Origin: Spirodela intermedia
Taxonomy: Eukaryota; Streptophyta; Magnoliopsida; Alismatales; Araceae
NCBI GenBank assembly: GCA_902729315.2
Contig: LR746268.1
Coordinates: forward strand, 4,395,501 to 4,459,500
Reading direction: 5' to 3'
DNA: 64,000 bases
Part shown: positions 33,180 to 46,300 of the stretch, one piece after another
How the letters are laid out: every line of letters begins with the position of its first letter
Numbering within the stretch: position 1 is the first letter of the stretch
Notes under the pieces: model-generated
What the model was told of the DNA's origin: nothing
The model's input: only the letters and a program-made list of their open reading frames with translations
Database searches by the model: none
Position numbers and translations under genes: made by a program

Positions 33180-33417
33180 TGCAGTGTCGGCGAATTTATC
33201 TGCGTTTTGATTGATCATCAGGTGCTAGGCGGGGTCTACTCTGGGAATGTATCAGGAATGACCGCCCAACATCTGGAGTGGGTGGGTGATCCCGTTCGTG
33301 CGGTTGACTACCACATTTTCAGATCTTTGTTGATGATAAAAAAGTGGTTGACCTCCCTTCCTCCACTTTCAGGTCCACGAGAAGACCCTCCTAATTCTTC
33401 AAGAGATGGCCTTCTAA
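28889..33417 (+). CDS. Plastid protein of the At4g37920 type
   Basis: Nine exons: 28889-29395, 29499-29654, 31123-31191, 31301-31471, 32385-32528, 32810-32971, 33064-33129, 33222-33281, 33373-33417; all introns phase 0; 459 aa. An in-frame ATG at 28961 (MEASSLLLSHQ...) would give 435 aa and a cleaner Ser-rich plastid transit peptide. Conserved blocks are GKRVDEMEAGFMMALDYMIQ, HVQVIGLLCRTPGKESRHEL, PGANLNDIANQADDLLE, DRKLLARLVLIREEARGMMG, GSVTGRKPRPVRPGMFLETV and a final AQHLEWVHEKTLLILQE. These recall the plant protein At4g37920, chloroplastic, sometimes described as endoribonuclease E-like; its biochemical role is not established to my knowledge. Intron 2 is 1.47 kb and others are short. Its end lies 117 bp from the convergent HAK gene. 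Confidence 0.82.
33149..33176. repeat. (CT)14 tract in an intron
   Basis: CT run inside intron 7 (33130-33221) of the At4g37920-like gene, upstream of its acceptor. Confidence 0.9.
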
Positions 33418-33534
33418 AATAATTGGCCGGCGGGGGGGAAGTCAACCCCCACCCCTCCTTTTTTTCTCCCTGCTTGAGCTCTTGTCCGAATTATAGATGA
33501 GACTTTGATTAGAAGAAGATGAGGATAACGATGA

Positions 33535-36313
33535 TCAGATGTAGTAGTTCATTCCTACTTGCAGCATGTTCTTGTTGGGGATCTGCAGGTCCTCGAATCC
33601 TTGCCTGGAGTTCCTCTTCAGGAAGTCGTAGACGTAGTCAACCACCAGCCTCTTCAGGAGGCTGGAGTCCTCGCTCGTCCTCACCTCGCTGTGGCCCAGC
33701 AGGTACACCACGCCGGCGCCGAGCGACTCCTCCAGCTGTCTTACCTCCGCCGCCGCCTGGTCTCCTCCTCCCCAGCTCTCCTCGTCCTCCGGGGGCTGCG
33801 TCTCCGCGGCGATGAAGGACCTGAGCTGGTCCATGAGGCGAGACTCGAACTCAACGTTGCCGAGGCGGCGGTCGCGGTAGCCGTACCGGACGATGCAGCG
33901 GTACATGCGGTGGTCCTTCAGGCCGACCCGCCGGAGCAGGAAGCGCTCGCCGCCGGGGACCCGGCTCACGGCGAGGTGCTTGACGGAGACGAAGACGAGG
34001 ACGGAGTGCACCGCCGGGAGGTTGGCGAGGAAGTGGCGGAAGATGGCGGGGACCCCCTGCGCGAGCTCGGTGTATAGGAGGCCGACGCCGGGGACCCGGT
34101 TGATGGCGGCGCCGCCGAGGCTGGACAGGTACTGCTCCGGCACCTTCTGCTCCACCTCGAAGGCGTACCGCCTGGTCTGGATGTAGTGCCAGATATACAT
34201 GACGAAGAAGAGCACGGCAGCGACGGAGAGGGGCAGGTAGCCGCCCTTATCGAACTTGTAGAGCACGGCAGAGAAGTAGAACAGCTCCAGAGAGCCGAAG
34301 ACGAGGACGAAGGCCGCCACGAGGGCGAGCGCCGTCCGCCACACCACGAGCATTACCAGGGTCATCAGCGACGTCGTCACGATCATCACGGCGACGACGG
34401 CGATGCCTGCGCAGATAGATTCTGTCATCCCGACGGCGGCAGAAGCAGCGACGTCGGCGGCGGTGGCTCACCGTACGCGTTGCCGATCTTGGTGGTCTCC
34501 TTGAAGGCAGCGGTGACGGTGACGCAGGCGGCCATGAGGAGGAAGTTGACCTCGGGGATGTAGACCTGGCCCTCGTGGCGGCGGGAGGTGTGGACGACCC
34601 GTACCCGGGGGAAGCATCCCAGGGCCACCGACTGCTTCACGATCGCGAAGGTCGCCGAGATCATGGCCTGGCTGGCGATGATCGACGCCATGACGGCGGC
34701 GGCGAACATCGGCCAGTACGCCGACTCCGGCGTTGACTTGTAGAAGGCGTCGCCGGCGTGGCCGGGGAACTCGCAGAGGTAGGCCGCCTGGCCGACGTAG
34801 GCGGAGATAAGGCAAGGGTAGACCAGCCCCGCGAAGGCAATCTGCAGGACGAAGACGATCAAGGCAGGCGGATGGGGAGAGACTTCAAAAGAGGAGAGAC
34901 GCCGGCAGACCTGAATCGACCGGACCGAGAAGTGACCCAGGTCGGCGAACATGGCCTCCGTCCCTGTTCCTTCCGGCGGGGAAAGGAGGAAAGAGCTCAG
35001 TCTGCCGGTGAGGAGATGCACTGGAGAAAGAAGCGCGCGGGGGGAGGGGGGGATCGGTTTTGTTACCCACCGGTCATGCAGAGGACGATCCCTCCCATGG
35101 AGACCCATGCCCTCTTCGGATCCCTCTTGAAATAGATGAAGGCGTGCGCGGGGTTGAAGGCCTTGAGCACGGAGGAGTCATGGCGGACGAGGTTGGAGAC
35201 CCCCGCCGCGCAGATGAAGCAGTACCATATCAGGATCGCCGGAGCGAAGGCGTAGCCCACCTTGTCGGTGCCAAGCCTCTGGACGGAGAAGAGAACCACC
35301 AGAATGCCCACCGAGATCATCACCACCGCCTCTGGACCGGCGCCACCGAACGTCAGCAAGCCAAAACCCGGTGGGGAGGAGGGAGGGAGGGACTCCAGGG
35401 CCCTCACCTCTGGACAGGGAGGTGTCGACCTTCTTCACCCCGTCCACCGCTGATAGAACTGTTCAGGGAGGGGGTGGACGCTTCCAGTTAGAGAAGATGC
35501 CGAAGATCCACGGATAGGAGGAAGGAGGGGCTGGTTCTCGGTACCGGAAATGCAGGGGGTGAGGATCCCGTCGCCGACGACCATGCAGGTCCCAAGGAGG
35601 GCGACGGTGAGGAGGCAGGCCTTGGCCCAGGGACTCCCTTCCATGGCTCGTTTGATCCTCTCTGCTCTCTGGAGGTGCTCGCCGGTCCCCGGCGGGTTGC
35701 CGGCAGGGAGCTCCACCTCCTCCGCCTCCACGGCGGGGACGGCGCCGACGTTGCAGTGCCTGCATATCAGCGAGTACATGGCAAAGGTCCCCCCTGCAGG
35801 CCGAGGGACGAAAGAATCAGGGCAGCTCACTCTGGTTCTTCTTCTGCAGAGTCTGGTCCGCCGAAAGAGGGGGGAAGCTCACCGTCCCCATTATCGTTGG
35901 CATGGAGCACGATGAAGACGTACTTGAGGAGGGGGAAGAGTGTGAGGGAGTAGATGATGAGGGAGAGGGCCCCCAGGAGGTCGCCATGGCTGGGCTCCCA
36001 CCCGGCGAAGGTGCTGGAGAACACGTACAGAGGGGACGTTCCGATGTCCCCGTACACCACGCCGACGCTCTGGAAGGCCAGCCGCAGCGTCGCCGCCGTG
36101 GACAGAGCCTGCTGCCATTTTTGGAAAAGAGAAAGAAACAGAGACCGGGATAATGAGCGGAGCTCTAGAGTGGCGTTCCCTCTGAAGACCGCCGCTGCTC
36201 ACCGTGGTCCCGCCAAAGATTCCGGAGACTTTGAAGGGCGGCGGCGGCGGCGGCGGCGGTTCTTCTTCTGGTGGGTCGTTCTCCTCCTCTGCGACGACTT
36301 CCTCTCCCATCAT
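33535..36313 (-). CDS. HAK/KUP/KT potassium transporter
   Basis: Eight exons: 36203-36313, 35883-36108, 35545-35793, 35408-35458, 35071-35331, 34911-34963, 34472-34841, 33535-34406; phases fit and give 730 aa. The start is the first of two adjacent ATGs (MMGEEVV). After an acidic/poly-Pro N-terminus come the family signature [14 protein letters not shown] (about 53-66), then hydrophobic segments including [46 protein letters not shown] and NAYGIAVV, then the long cytosolic C-terminal domain ending QVGMNYYI. Such carriers move K+ (often with H+) across plasma membrane or tonoplast. The [12 protein letters not shown] region and MNYYI end recall cluster I (HAK5/OsHAK1-like, high affinity), but cluster assignment by eye is uncertain. 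Introns are unusually short: 65, 69, 76, 86, 89, 94 and 107 nt. Confidence 0.92.
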
Positions 36314-36895
36314 GTCGACGGCGAAGAGGAGGGGCCTCCTTCCGACGGGATTTTTGTAGGCCGGGTCAGAGAGTCGGCGGGGAGGATGCTGGCGAGTCTT
36401 CGGATGTACACGTGGCGAAATAGCTGTCGGCACCAGGGGATAGGGGTGGCGGCGGGAGCTGGGCCTACGATGACTTTGGGCTTTTGCAAATGGCTAGGGT
36501 TGCCGACAGAATGGTGGACGTGGACTTGATCATGTAAATCTTGGATCATGGTACTTAATTTTACCATTTAGATGTGGTAAGATACTGAGTTGACAATTAG
36601 AGAGTACGTCAACAGCTCATTCGTGTTGATGCAGAAGTCAATGCTCTTCCAGATATCTTGGAGCATCAATTATATATTTCTATATATATATAAATAACAA
36701 TACAGATGTCCTTGGAAGATCAGTACATAGAATTTATTCTTTTTGCAGCAACAGGACCATCCACGAAGAAGATCGAGCAGGAGGGAGGACGATATTTGCT
36801 CTGAACTTCTGAAGACGGCTAAGAATTATGCGCAGTGAAGCTCCCGCTCATGGCGAGACCCTTCTTCTTCCTCCTCTTCTGCTTCTGGTGCTTTA
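36314..36895. other. Spacer between HAK 5' end and pirin 3' end
   Basis: About 580 bp containing HAK upstream sequence and pirin 3' flank. An AT-rich stretch (TATATATATA near 36675-36690) is the only notable feature. Confidence 0.5.
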
Positions 36896-38324
36896 TCAGT
36901 GGGACTCGGGGCGAGACCTCCATTGCCGGGCCTTCTCAAAGCCGTTCTTGAAGAGGCGGTAATCCTCGAAGGTCTGCTCGATCTCGGCGTGGGTGTTCAT
37001 GACGAAGGGCCCCCACTGGACGACGGGCTCGTTGAGGGGCTGCCCGCCGATGAGGACGAAGCGGAGGGGATCACCGGAGTTGTTCCACACGCTGAGCCCG
37101 TCCCCGGAGCCGAGCACCAGCGTGTGGTGGGCCCCGGTCGGCGAGTCGTCGGCGCTGCCGAAGACGCCCTCGCCGTCGACGACGTAGACGAAGGAGGTCC
37201 ATCCCTCCGGCACCCGCTGGTGCACCTTCGCGCCGGGCTTCAGCGTGAAGTCCAGGTACATGGTGGGGGTCCTCGTGTAGACGGGGGACTTCACTCCGAA
37301 GGACTCGCCGGCGATGATGCGGACCTCGACGCCTTCTCTCTCCACCTTGCTGATGTCCTTGCTCTGCAACTCCTGGTACCGCGGCTCGATCCTAGGGTTT
37401 CCACTTCCCGGTGAGAAGAAAGAAGAACACGGTGGCGGATTGGAACGAGGGAGAGGGGGGGAGCAGAGATTACATCTTGTCCTTGGAGGAGAGGTTGATC
37501 CAGAGTTGCAGACCTTTGTTGACGCCTTCGCCGGCCGGCATCTCCGAGTGGATGATCCCTCTGCCAGCGGTCATCCACTGGCGTGGCGGCGGATCCAACA
37601 CGAGGATGAGAATGTGATATGGAACAGAAACTCGCTCGAAATGTTTCAGAAACGCACCTGGAGGTCGCCGGGGCCAATCGTCCCCTTGTGGCCGGCGAAG
37701 TCTTGATGAGTGAAGGCTCCCTGCCGGGCACGTCGAGGATCGTCGTCATCGACGAGAAGTTGAAATTGGGGAAGAATTTTGGCGGATCGATCGGGAGTCA
37801 TACCTCGAGCATGTAGGTGACGGTCTCGAATCCTGCGAGCAGACGTCGAATTGGAGAAGAAAGGAAGAAGAAGAAGACGATTTACAGATTCAGATTGATC
37901 CTCCGCGTGACTCGAGACGAAGACAGAAAATATACAGTCGAGAGAGAAAGGGGCGGACCTCGATGCGGGTGGTCTGGAAATCCGGCGGGAGAGGCGACTG
38001 GGAAGAACATGGGATCATTCAGCGACCGATTCGTTCAACGATCGAGAAATAAACGAAGATCTGAAGATACCTGAAAATTCGTCCAGCAGGAGGAACGGAT
38101 CCAAATTCTTCAACTCCGGCCTGAATCCCCGAGCAAAAGAGAACGACCATCAGAGAGAGAGATAGAGAGAGAGAGGGGAAAGGATAGAGAGAGAAAGAGA
38201 GGAGAGACCTTCCGATACTCCTCCTAACGGTCGCCCCATCGCCCTCGCTCTGGGACTTGGAGAGAACCTTCTTGACGACCTGCCTGGGCCTCTCGAACCC
38301 TAAGGATACCTCTGCTTCGGACAT
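36896..38324 (-). CDS. Pirin-like cupin protein
   Basis: Seven exons: 38209-38324, 38071-38120, 37959-37997, 37804-37832, 37658-37720, 37474-37577, 36896-37391; 298 aa with continuous phase. The start has an ideal context (CCACCATGT) and lies 170 nt below a TATA box. The reconstructed N-terminal cupin reads KKVLSKSQSEGDGATVRRSI, LKNLDPFLLLDEFS, then PAGFPDHPHRGFETVTYML, THQDFAGHKGTIGPGDLQWM, and TAGRGIIHSEMP. These carry the His-x-His and downstream His/Glu metal ligands of pirins. The long last exon encodes the second cupin. Plant pirins interact with the G-protein alpha subunit and transcription factors, and some show quercetinase activity; which applies here is unknown. Exon 4 is only 29 nt, exon 3 39 nt and exon 2 50 nt. 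Confidence 0.9.
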
Positions 38325-38492
38325 GGTGGCGCTCGTTCTGAACAGGAGGAGACGGCGGCGGAGGGGGATGTCCTTGTTTCCTCTATCGGACGACGACAAC
38401 GTCCCGGTGGATGCGCTGTGGCTGACTCTTCCTAGCAAAGGGGAGCTCGCTGGGCTTCTCTGGAATGAGGTAGACCTCCACAGTAGCTGGGT

Positions 38493-38499
38493 TTTTATA
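38493..38499 (-). promoter_or_regulatory. TATA box of the pirin gene
   Basis: TATAAAA on the minus strand, about 170 nt before the ATG, with (CT/GA)n runs (38537-38570) just upstream of it. Confidence 0.6.
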
Positions 38500-38599
38500 G
38501 ACGCCGCCCCTCGCCAGGCAATCATCGTCAACCCCTCCCTCTCTCTCGCTCTCTCTCTCTCTCTCTCGTATGCATGCGCCATCTCTCCGACCGACTTGG

Positions 38600-40314
38600 C
38601 TCGGGATATAAAGGGGCCCTGGTGGCGCCGGTGGCTGTGATTGGATTTTTGGCCTCACTCTCGAGGAAAGAGATTCCTCTTTTTCTTCCGACATTTTCTG
38701 TGGCGGACACCGCAAAGAGGCGGATATCTAAGACTTTTCTGACATCATCTCTGCGTAATCCTGATGTGTCTCTCTCTCCCCCCTCTCTCTCTCTACATAT
38801 ATATCTATCGCGTGTATATTTCTATTTCGGATTTTCTGGATATTCCTTTAATTGGTAGCATGTCAATCACATTAAGAACTCGAGTTTTTTAAAAAATAGT
38901 AATAATTTTTTTTAATGCTTCGAATTTGCATTGATTTGAGCTAATTAATCCACGTCTCCTTTTTTAACGAAAATATTATTATTCGCAAAATTAGTGGATA
39001 TTTCATGGAAACATGCCCTATTTGACCTATATTATCCTCAAAACCAACAAGCGTTGACGTGACTCAACAGTATCTCGACGTTCCAAAGAGGTCAATCCCT
39101 CGCGCTACCATAAATGGAAATCTCTTCGTCCAAAAAAGAGAAAGTATTGACATAAAAGGGAATATACGAGTAATTATAGTGCACACATGGCGTGAATTAT
39201 TAATTAAAAGGAATAGATAATAGTATTAATTAGGTGGGCTGTGACCTGACTTATTAATTTTAATATTAATAATCGGGGTGACTGTTTACATAGCCAGGAG
39301 ATTTATTGGAAATATATATTTAATATCCGGAGAAGATTAGCATATTTTCCCACTTTTAACCATTTCATTTTCGTTATTGCTTCCCCGTCCTCAAGGAGAG
39401 GGCGGCTGGAAAGGCAGGCCGCCCAATTATATGGGGGTGTGTTGACCCCCCCACATCCATCCTTATCCGTTTTGTCTTTTCGCAGAGCCAGGTCAAAACC
39501 ACGTTCCGATAAGATGACGCCACGTCGACATGTGCCATGACATGGTAAAGTTATATAATAAGTATATTATGATAGTTGGAAGAGACTCATCCAATCTAGC
39601 GTCTTCCAAGTGAGATGAAAGCCATATAACGTCTAGATGTGGCCAGAAGTCTCTTATTTGTTGGGAAGTCAACGCTCCGTATCTACCCGCGCATCTAGAT
39701 CTAGAAAAGTCAAAATACCCATAAAATTCTAAGGTAATTAGTCGTAGATTAATGAACCAAATCGCCATCGATTATCAGGTAACCGCAAAAATTCCCTTAA
39801 TCATCAAGGGACTGTCAAGGGCCCCGCTTATTGGGCCCAACCCGCACAGTTAATGGGCCGGTCATGTTGACTAGTTTTCAAGGGTCCTCGAGAGTCGGCC
39901 CGTTGACAAGCGGGATCGACGTCGACGCGGAGGACGATCGAGGGGCGGGTGGACTGCGCTGCGTTCGCGGGGGAGCTGGCCACGTCAGACGAGCGCAAGG
40001 GGTACGGTGTCCTATTTATGGGATCCGGTTAGTAAAACTATCTTGGGAGGATCTCAAGACCGCAATCGTTAACGGGTTCACTCTTCCGGTTGGCTTCCGG
40101 ACTCCGTCGCGCGGAAGGAGGAGCAGTCGGTGCGCGTCCGTCCCCTTTCAGCTCTCGCCTCCGGCCGATCTCCGCCGACAGATGAATAGAGGGGAGGAAG
40201 GATTTCGACCATTTCGGTGAGGAATTACGTGCGCAGGGGGAGGTTTGAGGTGGCGGTGGGAGGGGGGATCCTCGCGAGAAAGGGCGTCCCCGGCGACGGC
40301 CACCGGGCTCGGAA
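38600..40314. other. Intergenic between pirin and the protease gene
   Basis: Divergent promoter space. About 38760-39380 and 39480-39790 are AT-rich with no recognised gene. TGGGCC motifs around 39833-39860 are candidate site II elements for the protease gene on the plus strand. Several upstream ATGs precede the chosen start at 40315. Confidence 0.45.
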
Positions 40315-43300
40315 ATGGCATCCTACAGCGCTGCTGTGCTTTCACGCTGCTGGGCGCATCGATCGTTCGCGAATTTGTGTCTTCTCCTGTTCTTGGTCGT
40401 TTCCCAGAGCTTTCCCTCGTTGGTTGCCGGGGATGACGTCACACACGAGGATGGATCTTTACACTCCTCTCCGGTTTGCAATAACAAGTTCCGATTGGTA
40501 AGGGCAGTTTGGATCGTATTGGGTCGTCGGATGCGTTGGGATTTTTTTTTTCCCCCCCGTTTGATGGCCGTTCTTTTGTTTGCGTTTTGATGCCAGTGGG
40601 GGATGTCTTCATGCGTTTTGAATATTTTCCTTTGCCTTCCCTGACTCACTAGAATTCTGCGTTCTTTCTTTGATATTCCGCATGGTTGTTGACTGATAAC
40701 TTCTAAAGATTGACACGTGATATTTTTGTATAATCAGGACCCATAACCGAAACATTCAGCTTTCCGTGTTTTAGCTCGCTAAGCGTCATTTTTGCATAGA
40801 ATATCACGATGGAAAAACCAAGCATAGAGTTTCTCTTTAGGTAAACGTATGCCAGCTAAATCAAAGTCCTCATTAAGAAGAATATATTTTTATTCTATCC
40901 TCTTTGGAGAGAGGGTCCTAGGGGACAGGTTGACGATGGATGTACATTATTAGACATTAATCCCGAAAAAATGTATCCATCATTTGAAGATAACCTTAAA
41001 TTTTGAAAGATATGAAAGTACGCAACAAAAGACTTTGGTAACCATTGGTTTTTCATTGCATCATGTGAACTGGAGATTAAAAAAAAAGCATAAACTTATG
41101 ATGATGGTAATGGGCAAAAATATGCGAAATGTAGGAATCTAGAAATGGAAAGGTCCCTAAGTCATCTGTCAAGCATTTGAAGCCACAGAGTTTCCTTCAT
41201 TCTGTAGTAATGGGCTTTTGTAAACAGAAATCGGAGATGGGAAAACGGTTTTAAGCCTAGGGCTTTACCATGTAGATATTTGAGATCAGGTCAATAGAGT
41301 GGGTATTGGAGAATCTGCATGCTATTCTATGGCAGAGGCTTGTAATGTGCAAAAGCTGTTCATGAGAAAGGGTGAAATCCCAAGAGGCTAGTGGTCCTCG
41401 CCTTTGTGACTGGAGTGGAGACTTTGAAGCACGACTATGTGTATTGTGCTTTTTTATCATATATGCGGGGGAGAGATTGTTTGGTGAAGAACTAGTGGCA
41501 TGATCAGCTCTGGTCATCATTGATGAACTGCTCTGTTGATAGTCCTGGGACTGGTTGCCCATTGAGACAAGACGATATGGTGGATAGTGTTGCATGATTT
41601 ATGTCAAAATTTCACCAATCATAACAACAGGACTGTCCTTGTGGAGAATCCACTTTTTTCTGCATTAGGGCAGATAGTTGAAAATTAAGGCATCTAGTGG
41701 CGAGGAGTCTGGGATGTTGTAGACCAGGGGATCTTGCTTCTTTCCTGCAGTTTCAAGTCATGGCTCCGAGTGAGATTTTCAGAGTCTCATCCCCTGTACA
41801 CCGGTAATTTTTGATTTCTTGACTCCTGATGTCTCCAAAAGAAAAGTTGTCAAATCACCACTACACTTGCAAAACCCATTGGAGAACATTTTTATGGATC
41901 TCATCCTCATTTTGGAGCCGGAAGTCAATTTGTTTCGTTATAAATGATCAAGATTGGTAACTTCAAGATTTGGTACACCTCCAGGTAAGGACAGACAAGA
42001 CAGTTGTGTTTCATACGGGTTTTTTAATCAAAATATTTTTGAACAATTGTAATCAATCCTCATATAAGTGCTTACGTTGACACGTTTTCTTCACATCCTG
42101 TAAGTCTATTCATGTTATGTACTAATTTTCTTCTATACTTTATTATTTCGGTTCTATGTCATGGTAGACTTCTCTTTCATTCGAAGCATGGCTTCAAGTA
42201 ATTTGGCACCCTATATTCTCCTGTCTTATAACTGCCATTTGTGTGGTATATGGCTGATCTAGTAGAAGGTTGGGAAGAAAGTGAAATTTTGGCGGAAATA
42301 TTGTCCTAGGCTGACCCCAGATTTATAGAACAAGTATTTATGATGAAGATGGTTTCTATTATTGATTCTCTTTAGTTTAAGTACACGGTCATCTGTAATG
42401 AATTGGACTATGTGCCCTGAGAAAGATTTTCTCTGAGTAGAATTTGATTTAGAGAGGGTGCTATTCACATAAAGTCAATGCCATAAGAGAACTTCATTGT
42501 AACTTCTACGTTTTCATCTCACATTTTTCCTTATACGTTCACTCCCTTATGCTAACCATTTGTTGACCCAAAGAACGTTTTTCCTGTAGATGATGAATTA
42601 TATCTCTGTAAGATCTGTGGAGTGGAATAACTTCAAGTTCATTACGAAAAATTTGGAGAACTCGGTGTTTTTTCACTTCTCACCGCATGACGGTGTTTTG
42701 ACTAGTTTGAGTTTCTTGGATTTATTTTCCAGGTGAAGGTCATGAACTGGGTGAATGGCGTTGAAAGTCCAATTGTTGTTGGCTTAAGTGCCAGATTTGG
42801 TGCTGTCTTGCCCAGTGATGTGGCGGAAGCTCTCAGATTTCCCGCTGTTCTGGCAAACCCGATCAACTGTTGCACTAATTCCTCATCTCAGGTTCTTGAT
42901 TCTTTATGCTCAAATCTTTCTCTCCTTTATCACGCTTGAAACTGTAAGCAAGCATTTTTTTTTTCATTTATCTTCTACTTGGTTTCCAAGAGAGAAAGGC
43001 CGTTTAATTAGAAGCATGATGTTTAAGGAACTGGAGATACTATGCCTTGTATCACAGTTATTTATTTATTAATTTTTCCTTTTCATATTATTTACGTGCA
43101 AGTCTGTTTCTCAATTCTTGTATTTCTTTCTGAAAGACTAACGATCTGACCTCCTAGCGTCTAATCAGTTATGACATGATCATCCTCTATTGTGAAATCT
43201 TATTGTATTTAATTATAAATCCTATGACTTTCAGTTTTTCAGTAATTTCTCTAAGAGTATTACAGTGGGATACTCGCTTTTATCTGGGAGCAGGTGATTG

Positions 43301-46300
43301 AGAGAGTCGCTAAGATGAATGCTGGAGACACTGATTTAGCTATGTGTTTGTTTGTTGTCAGGCATGTTGACCAACTTTGTTATTACTCTGTCAAACTGGA
43401 AGAGAAGAAGACCTAATAAAGTATGATGATCCAGGTTGTAGTAGTCCCAAATCATACGAACTTAGCTGATCTTTATGAAGCAGTTCAAATGATACGAACT
43501 GCAGAGAAATCTAGGAGTGGATGGAGAATATCTTCGGGAGAAAGGTGACTTGGCCCTTATTAAGCTTTGTACGAACTGATATATAAGGTGTGTAAGGGCC
43601 ACTGACCAAAGAACTGTAGGACAACATCAAAGTGTGGAGGGCATGGGAGATGATGTCATCATCATTGTGTCTTGACTGGGGAACTGACATGCATCAAATC
43701 TAGGTATGAACTGGTTGAGGGTCCCCCCTTCAAGGTCCAGTATAGGAGGGGATAATGGATTTTTCGTCCACCCTCTTCTATTTCCTCACTCTCATTAGTG
43801 ATTCCTCAACCTTTCTGCTATGGAAGAAAAAAGCGCCTTGAAGCATTTGTGGCTGCTGAATGTTGTCCCAGAGGATGGAGTTGATTGATAAGTTTACATA
43901 GATAAAAATTACTTTGGTAAAGAAGATTCCATCTTAGAAACATATGTAGAGTGTGGATGCATACGAGTTTGTAGACATGTAAACTCTCAAGTGATCCCCG
44001 AGGAAACTCATTGCCAAAGAAGGAAGGTAAGAAAAAAAAACGAAAAAATCAAATTTAAAACCTAGTGGCAAGCTGAAAAAGGGGGGGGGAGCACATGACA
44101 AGTCTTAGTAGCAATTTAAGAGGAAAAAGAAAGGGGCCAGAATCGTTAACGGGGAAAGGTGTAAAAACGCCAAAAGACCCAAGGCAAGACAATTTTTTAT
44201 TCAAGTACCTAAGAAAATAATAACGATACTTTCAATTGGAGGTCTCCCCAAAAAGTGAGTTTTTGGGCTCCAAAAATTGTTTACGAAGCATCTATTTGAT
44301 GGCAGCTCGATTATTTTTACGTCCAGACAATTTTGTCTTTCCATCAAATATATAACTAGCTATAACTTGCCATCAGTATAGTTGAGTTTCATGTCTTACC
44401 TTTCTTCCCATTTCTTTTTTCTTGTTACTTTTCCCACAAGGTGAGTATACTAGTAATTTTTTTAAACGAGCTATTTTTTTTCGCAGTTGTTAGACTCGAT
44501 TGCCTTAGCGAGACGGGGAGACTGTACCTTCACGGCCAAGGCAGAAGTTGCAGAATCAGGTGGTGCAGTAGGCTTGCTGGTGATAAATGATAATGAAGGT
44601 GGCCTTCTATAACACATGAAGAATCTTAGCCTAAAAGTTTTTTTTTTTTTCCTGTTTGTTTGTGTCGATGGTCGTTCTAGCTCCGATTTACATACTGTAA
44701 AAGATATATATTTTTTCCTGACGACCTTTGTCTATATAACAGATCTTTATAAAATGGTGTGCTCTGAAAATGACACTTCCCTCAATATCACAATTCCAAC
44801 TGTGATGATTCCAAATTCAGCGGGAAATAAATTCGCAGACTATCTGAATTCTGGAAAGCATGGTGAGTTTATGTGAAAATTTTGAAAATGTTGCGTTTAA
44901 TACTTACTTAAGAATCTACTCTGTGAATGGAATGATGTTCTACTACTAATTTACATTTCGTTTGGCCTCGTGTCTTAGTTCTTCTGATCTCGAAAATTAG
45001 GCCTCATGTAACTGGTTTCTGAAGGGGAAAATAAGTTCCATGCACTCAGCCGATCTGCTTGTTCTCGAGACCATGGTACTTGCCCTTTAAAACAGCTTAC
45101 GTGGAAGTAACAGTGTTCATTGTGTGACTGGACTGTTCGTCAACATTATGTAACCAAATCCTATCTCGAGGTGGGAAACGTTTATGAGGGAACAAGACCG
45201 TACTTGTCAAAATTGTATATCCTGGTCCCAGCAGTTTTGAAGTGTGTATCTCATATTGCTATACTGACTGACCTGACTCTGAATCGTCTGAGACCGAAAA
45301 TAAACCCATTAACAAATAAAACCTTAAACCGTTGTATTGGTAGATCCGAATCCTGAAAACTGATCAAGACAACATAAGTCGGCTGGCGTGGTAAGTTATC
45401 AGTTGCTTTGTATCCTCTTGTCCACTGAGTTTATAGGCTTAGTAACTTCCCCTCTTCACCATTTGTTTAATTTCCATTTTGTACCAAAATCACAGAAAGC
45501 TGTCAGGGAACGAGAAAGGTGATTCTTATGTGGATCTCTCACTGGAATTGATTCTTATCATGGTCAGAAAGACGCGGGATAGAATTTTGTTTTTTTTTTT
45601 CATTGACTACCCCAGAATTGTGTAATACTTTGAACTTATATCATGGCTATTTTCGTGGACTTGTGTCGCAGAGAAAAACTTGTTTGTTATGGGAACCCCT
45701 AATCTTTTTGCATCTTTCTTTGTGCTTAGATTTGGTCGCTCAGTTGACGCATTCCTTTGGAAAGAGGTAAGAAGCTGGAAATTCAGAATTAAAAGGAACC
45801 TAGTGTGTTACATGATGAGAATCTTGAAGAATTTTCAATGAAAGTAGACAATTTTTACAGGATTGTTGCTGCTAGAGACGTTGTGATCATCATATTCTCG
45901 TGGTGACATCTTGATGATATTTTGGTTGAGAATGGGGAATCCGCCTCCTAATATCAACCCCATTGGTCTTGCATTTTTTTGGTCTTGAGGGCCGTGGAAT
46001 TCATACTAGTCGGGAGTGTTAGTATACCAGACTACCTATCCTCAGTGACATGGGAGTGCTAATGGTTTAGACTGTTGAACGCATCTCTGAGCGTGCCGAT
46101 GCAAGTCAAATCTGTCATGATCCATGATTGGGTTCATAGTCAGAATGGTATAGTCAACCGATTAAATCGATTGGCCCTTCTTATGTGCCACCTGGAATAT
46201 CCGGACTGGGGTGAATCATGCAATCTGGCCTGAGTTCATTGAATGTTTGGCCGATCTGTCCCAAGGGGCTGACAAGGCTACCCTTGTATCGCTAATTCTA

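Noticed and set aside
34425-35108. One long uninterrupted frame across HAK exons 6 and 7
   Set aside because: The extra residues between SIQ and IAFAG break a conserved helix and are bounded by GT and AG, so a 69-nt in-frame intron (34842-34910) is the better reading.
37959-37997. Suspected frameshift in the pirin metal-binding exon
   Set aside because: A careful recount gives a 39-nt exon in correct phase, with the HPHRG motif intact.
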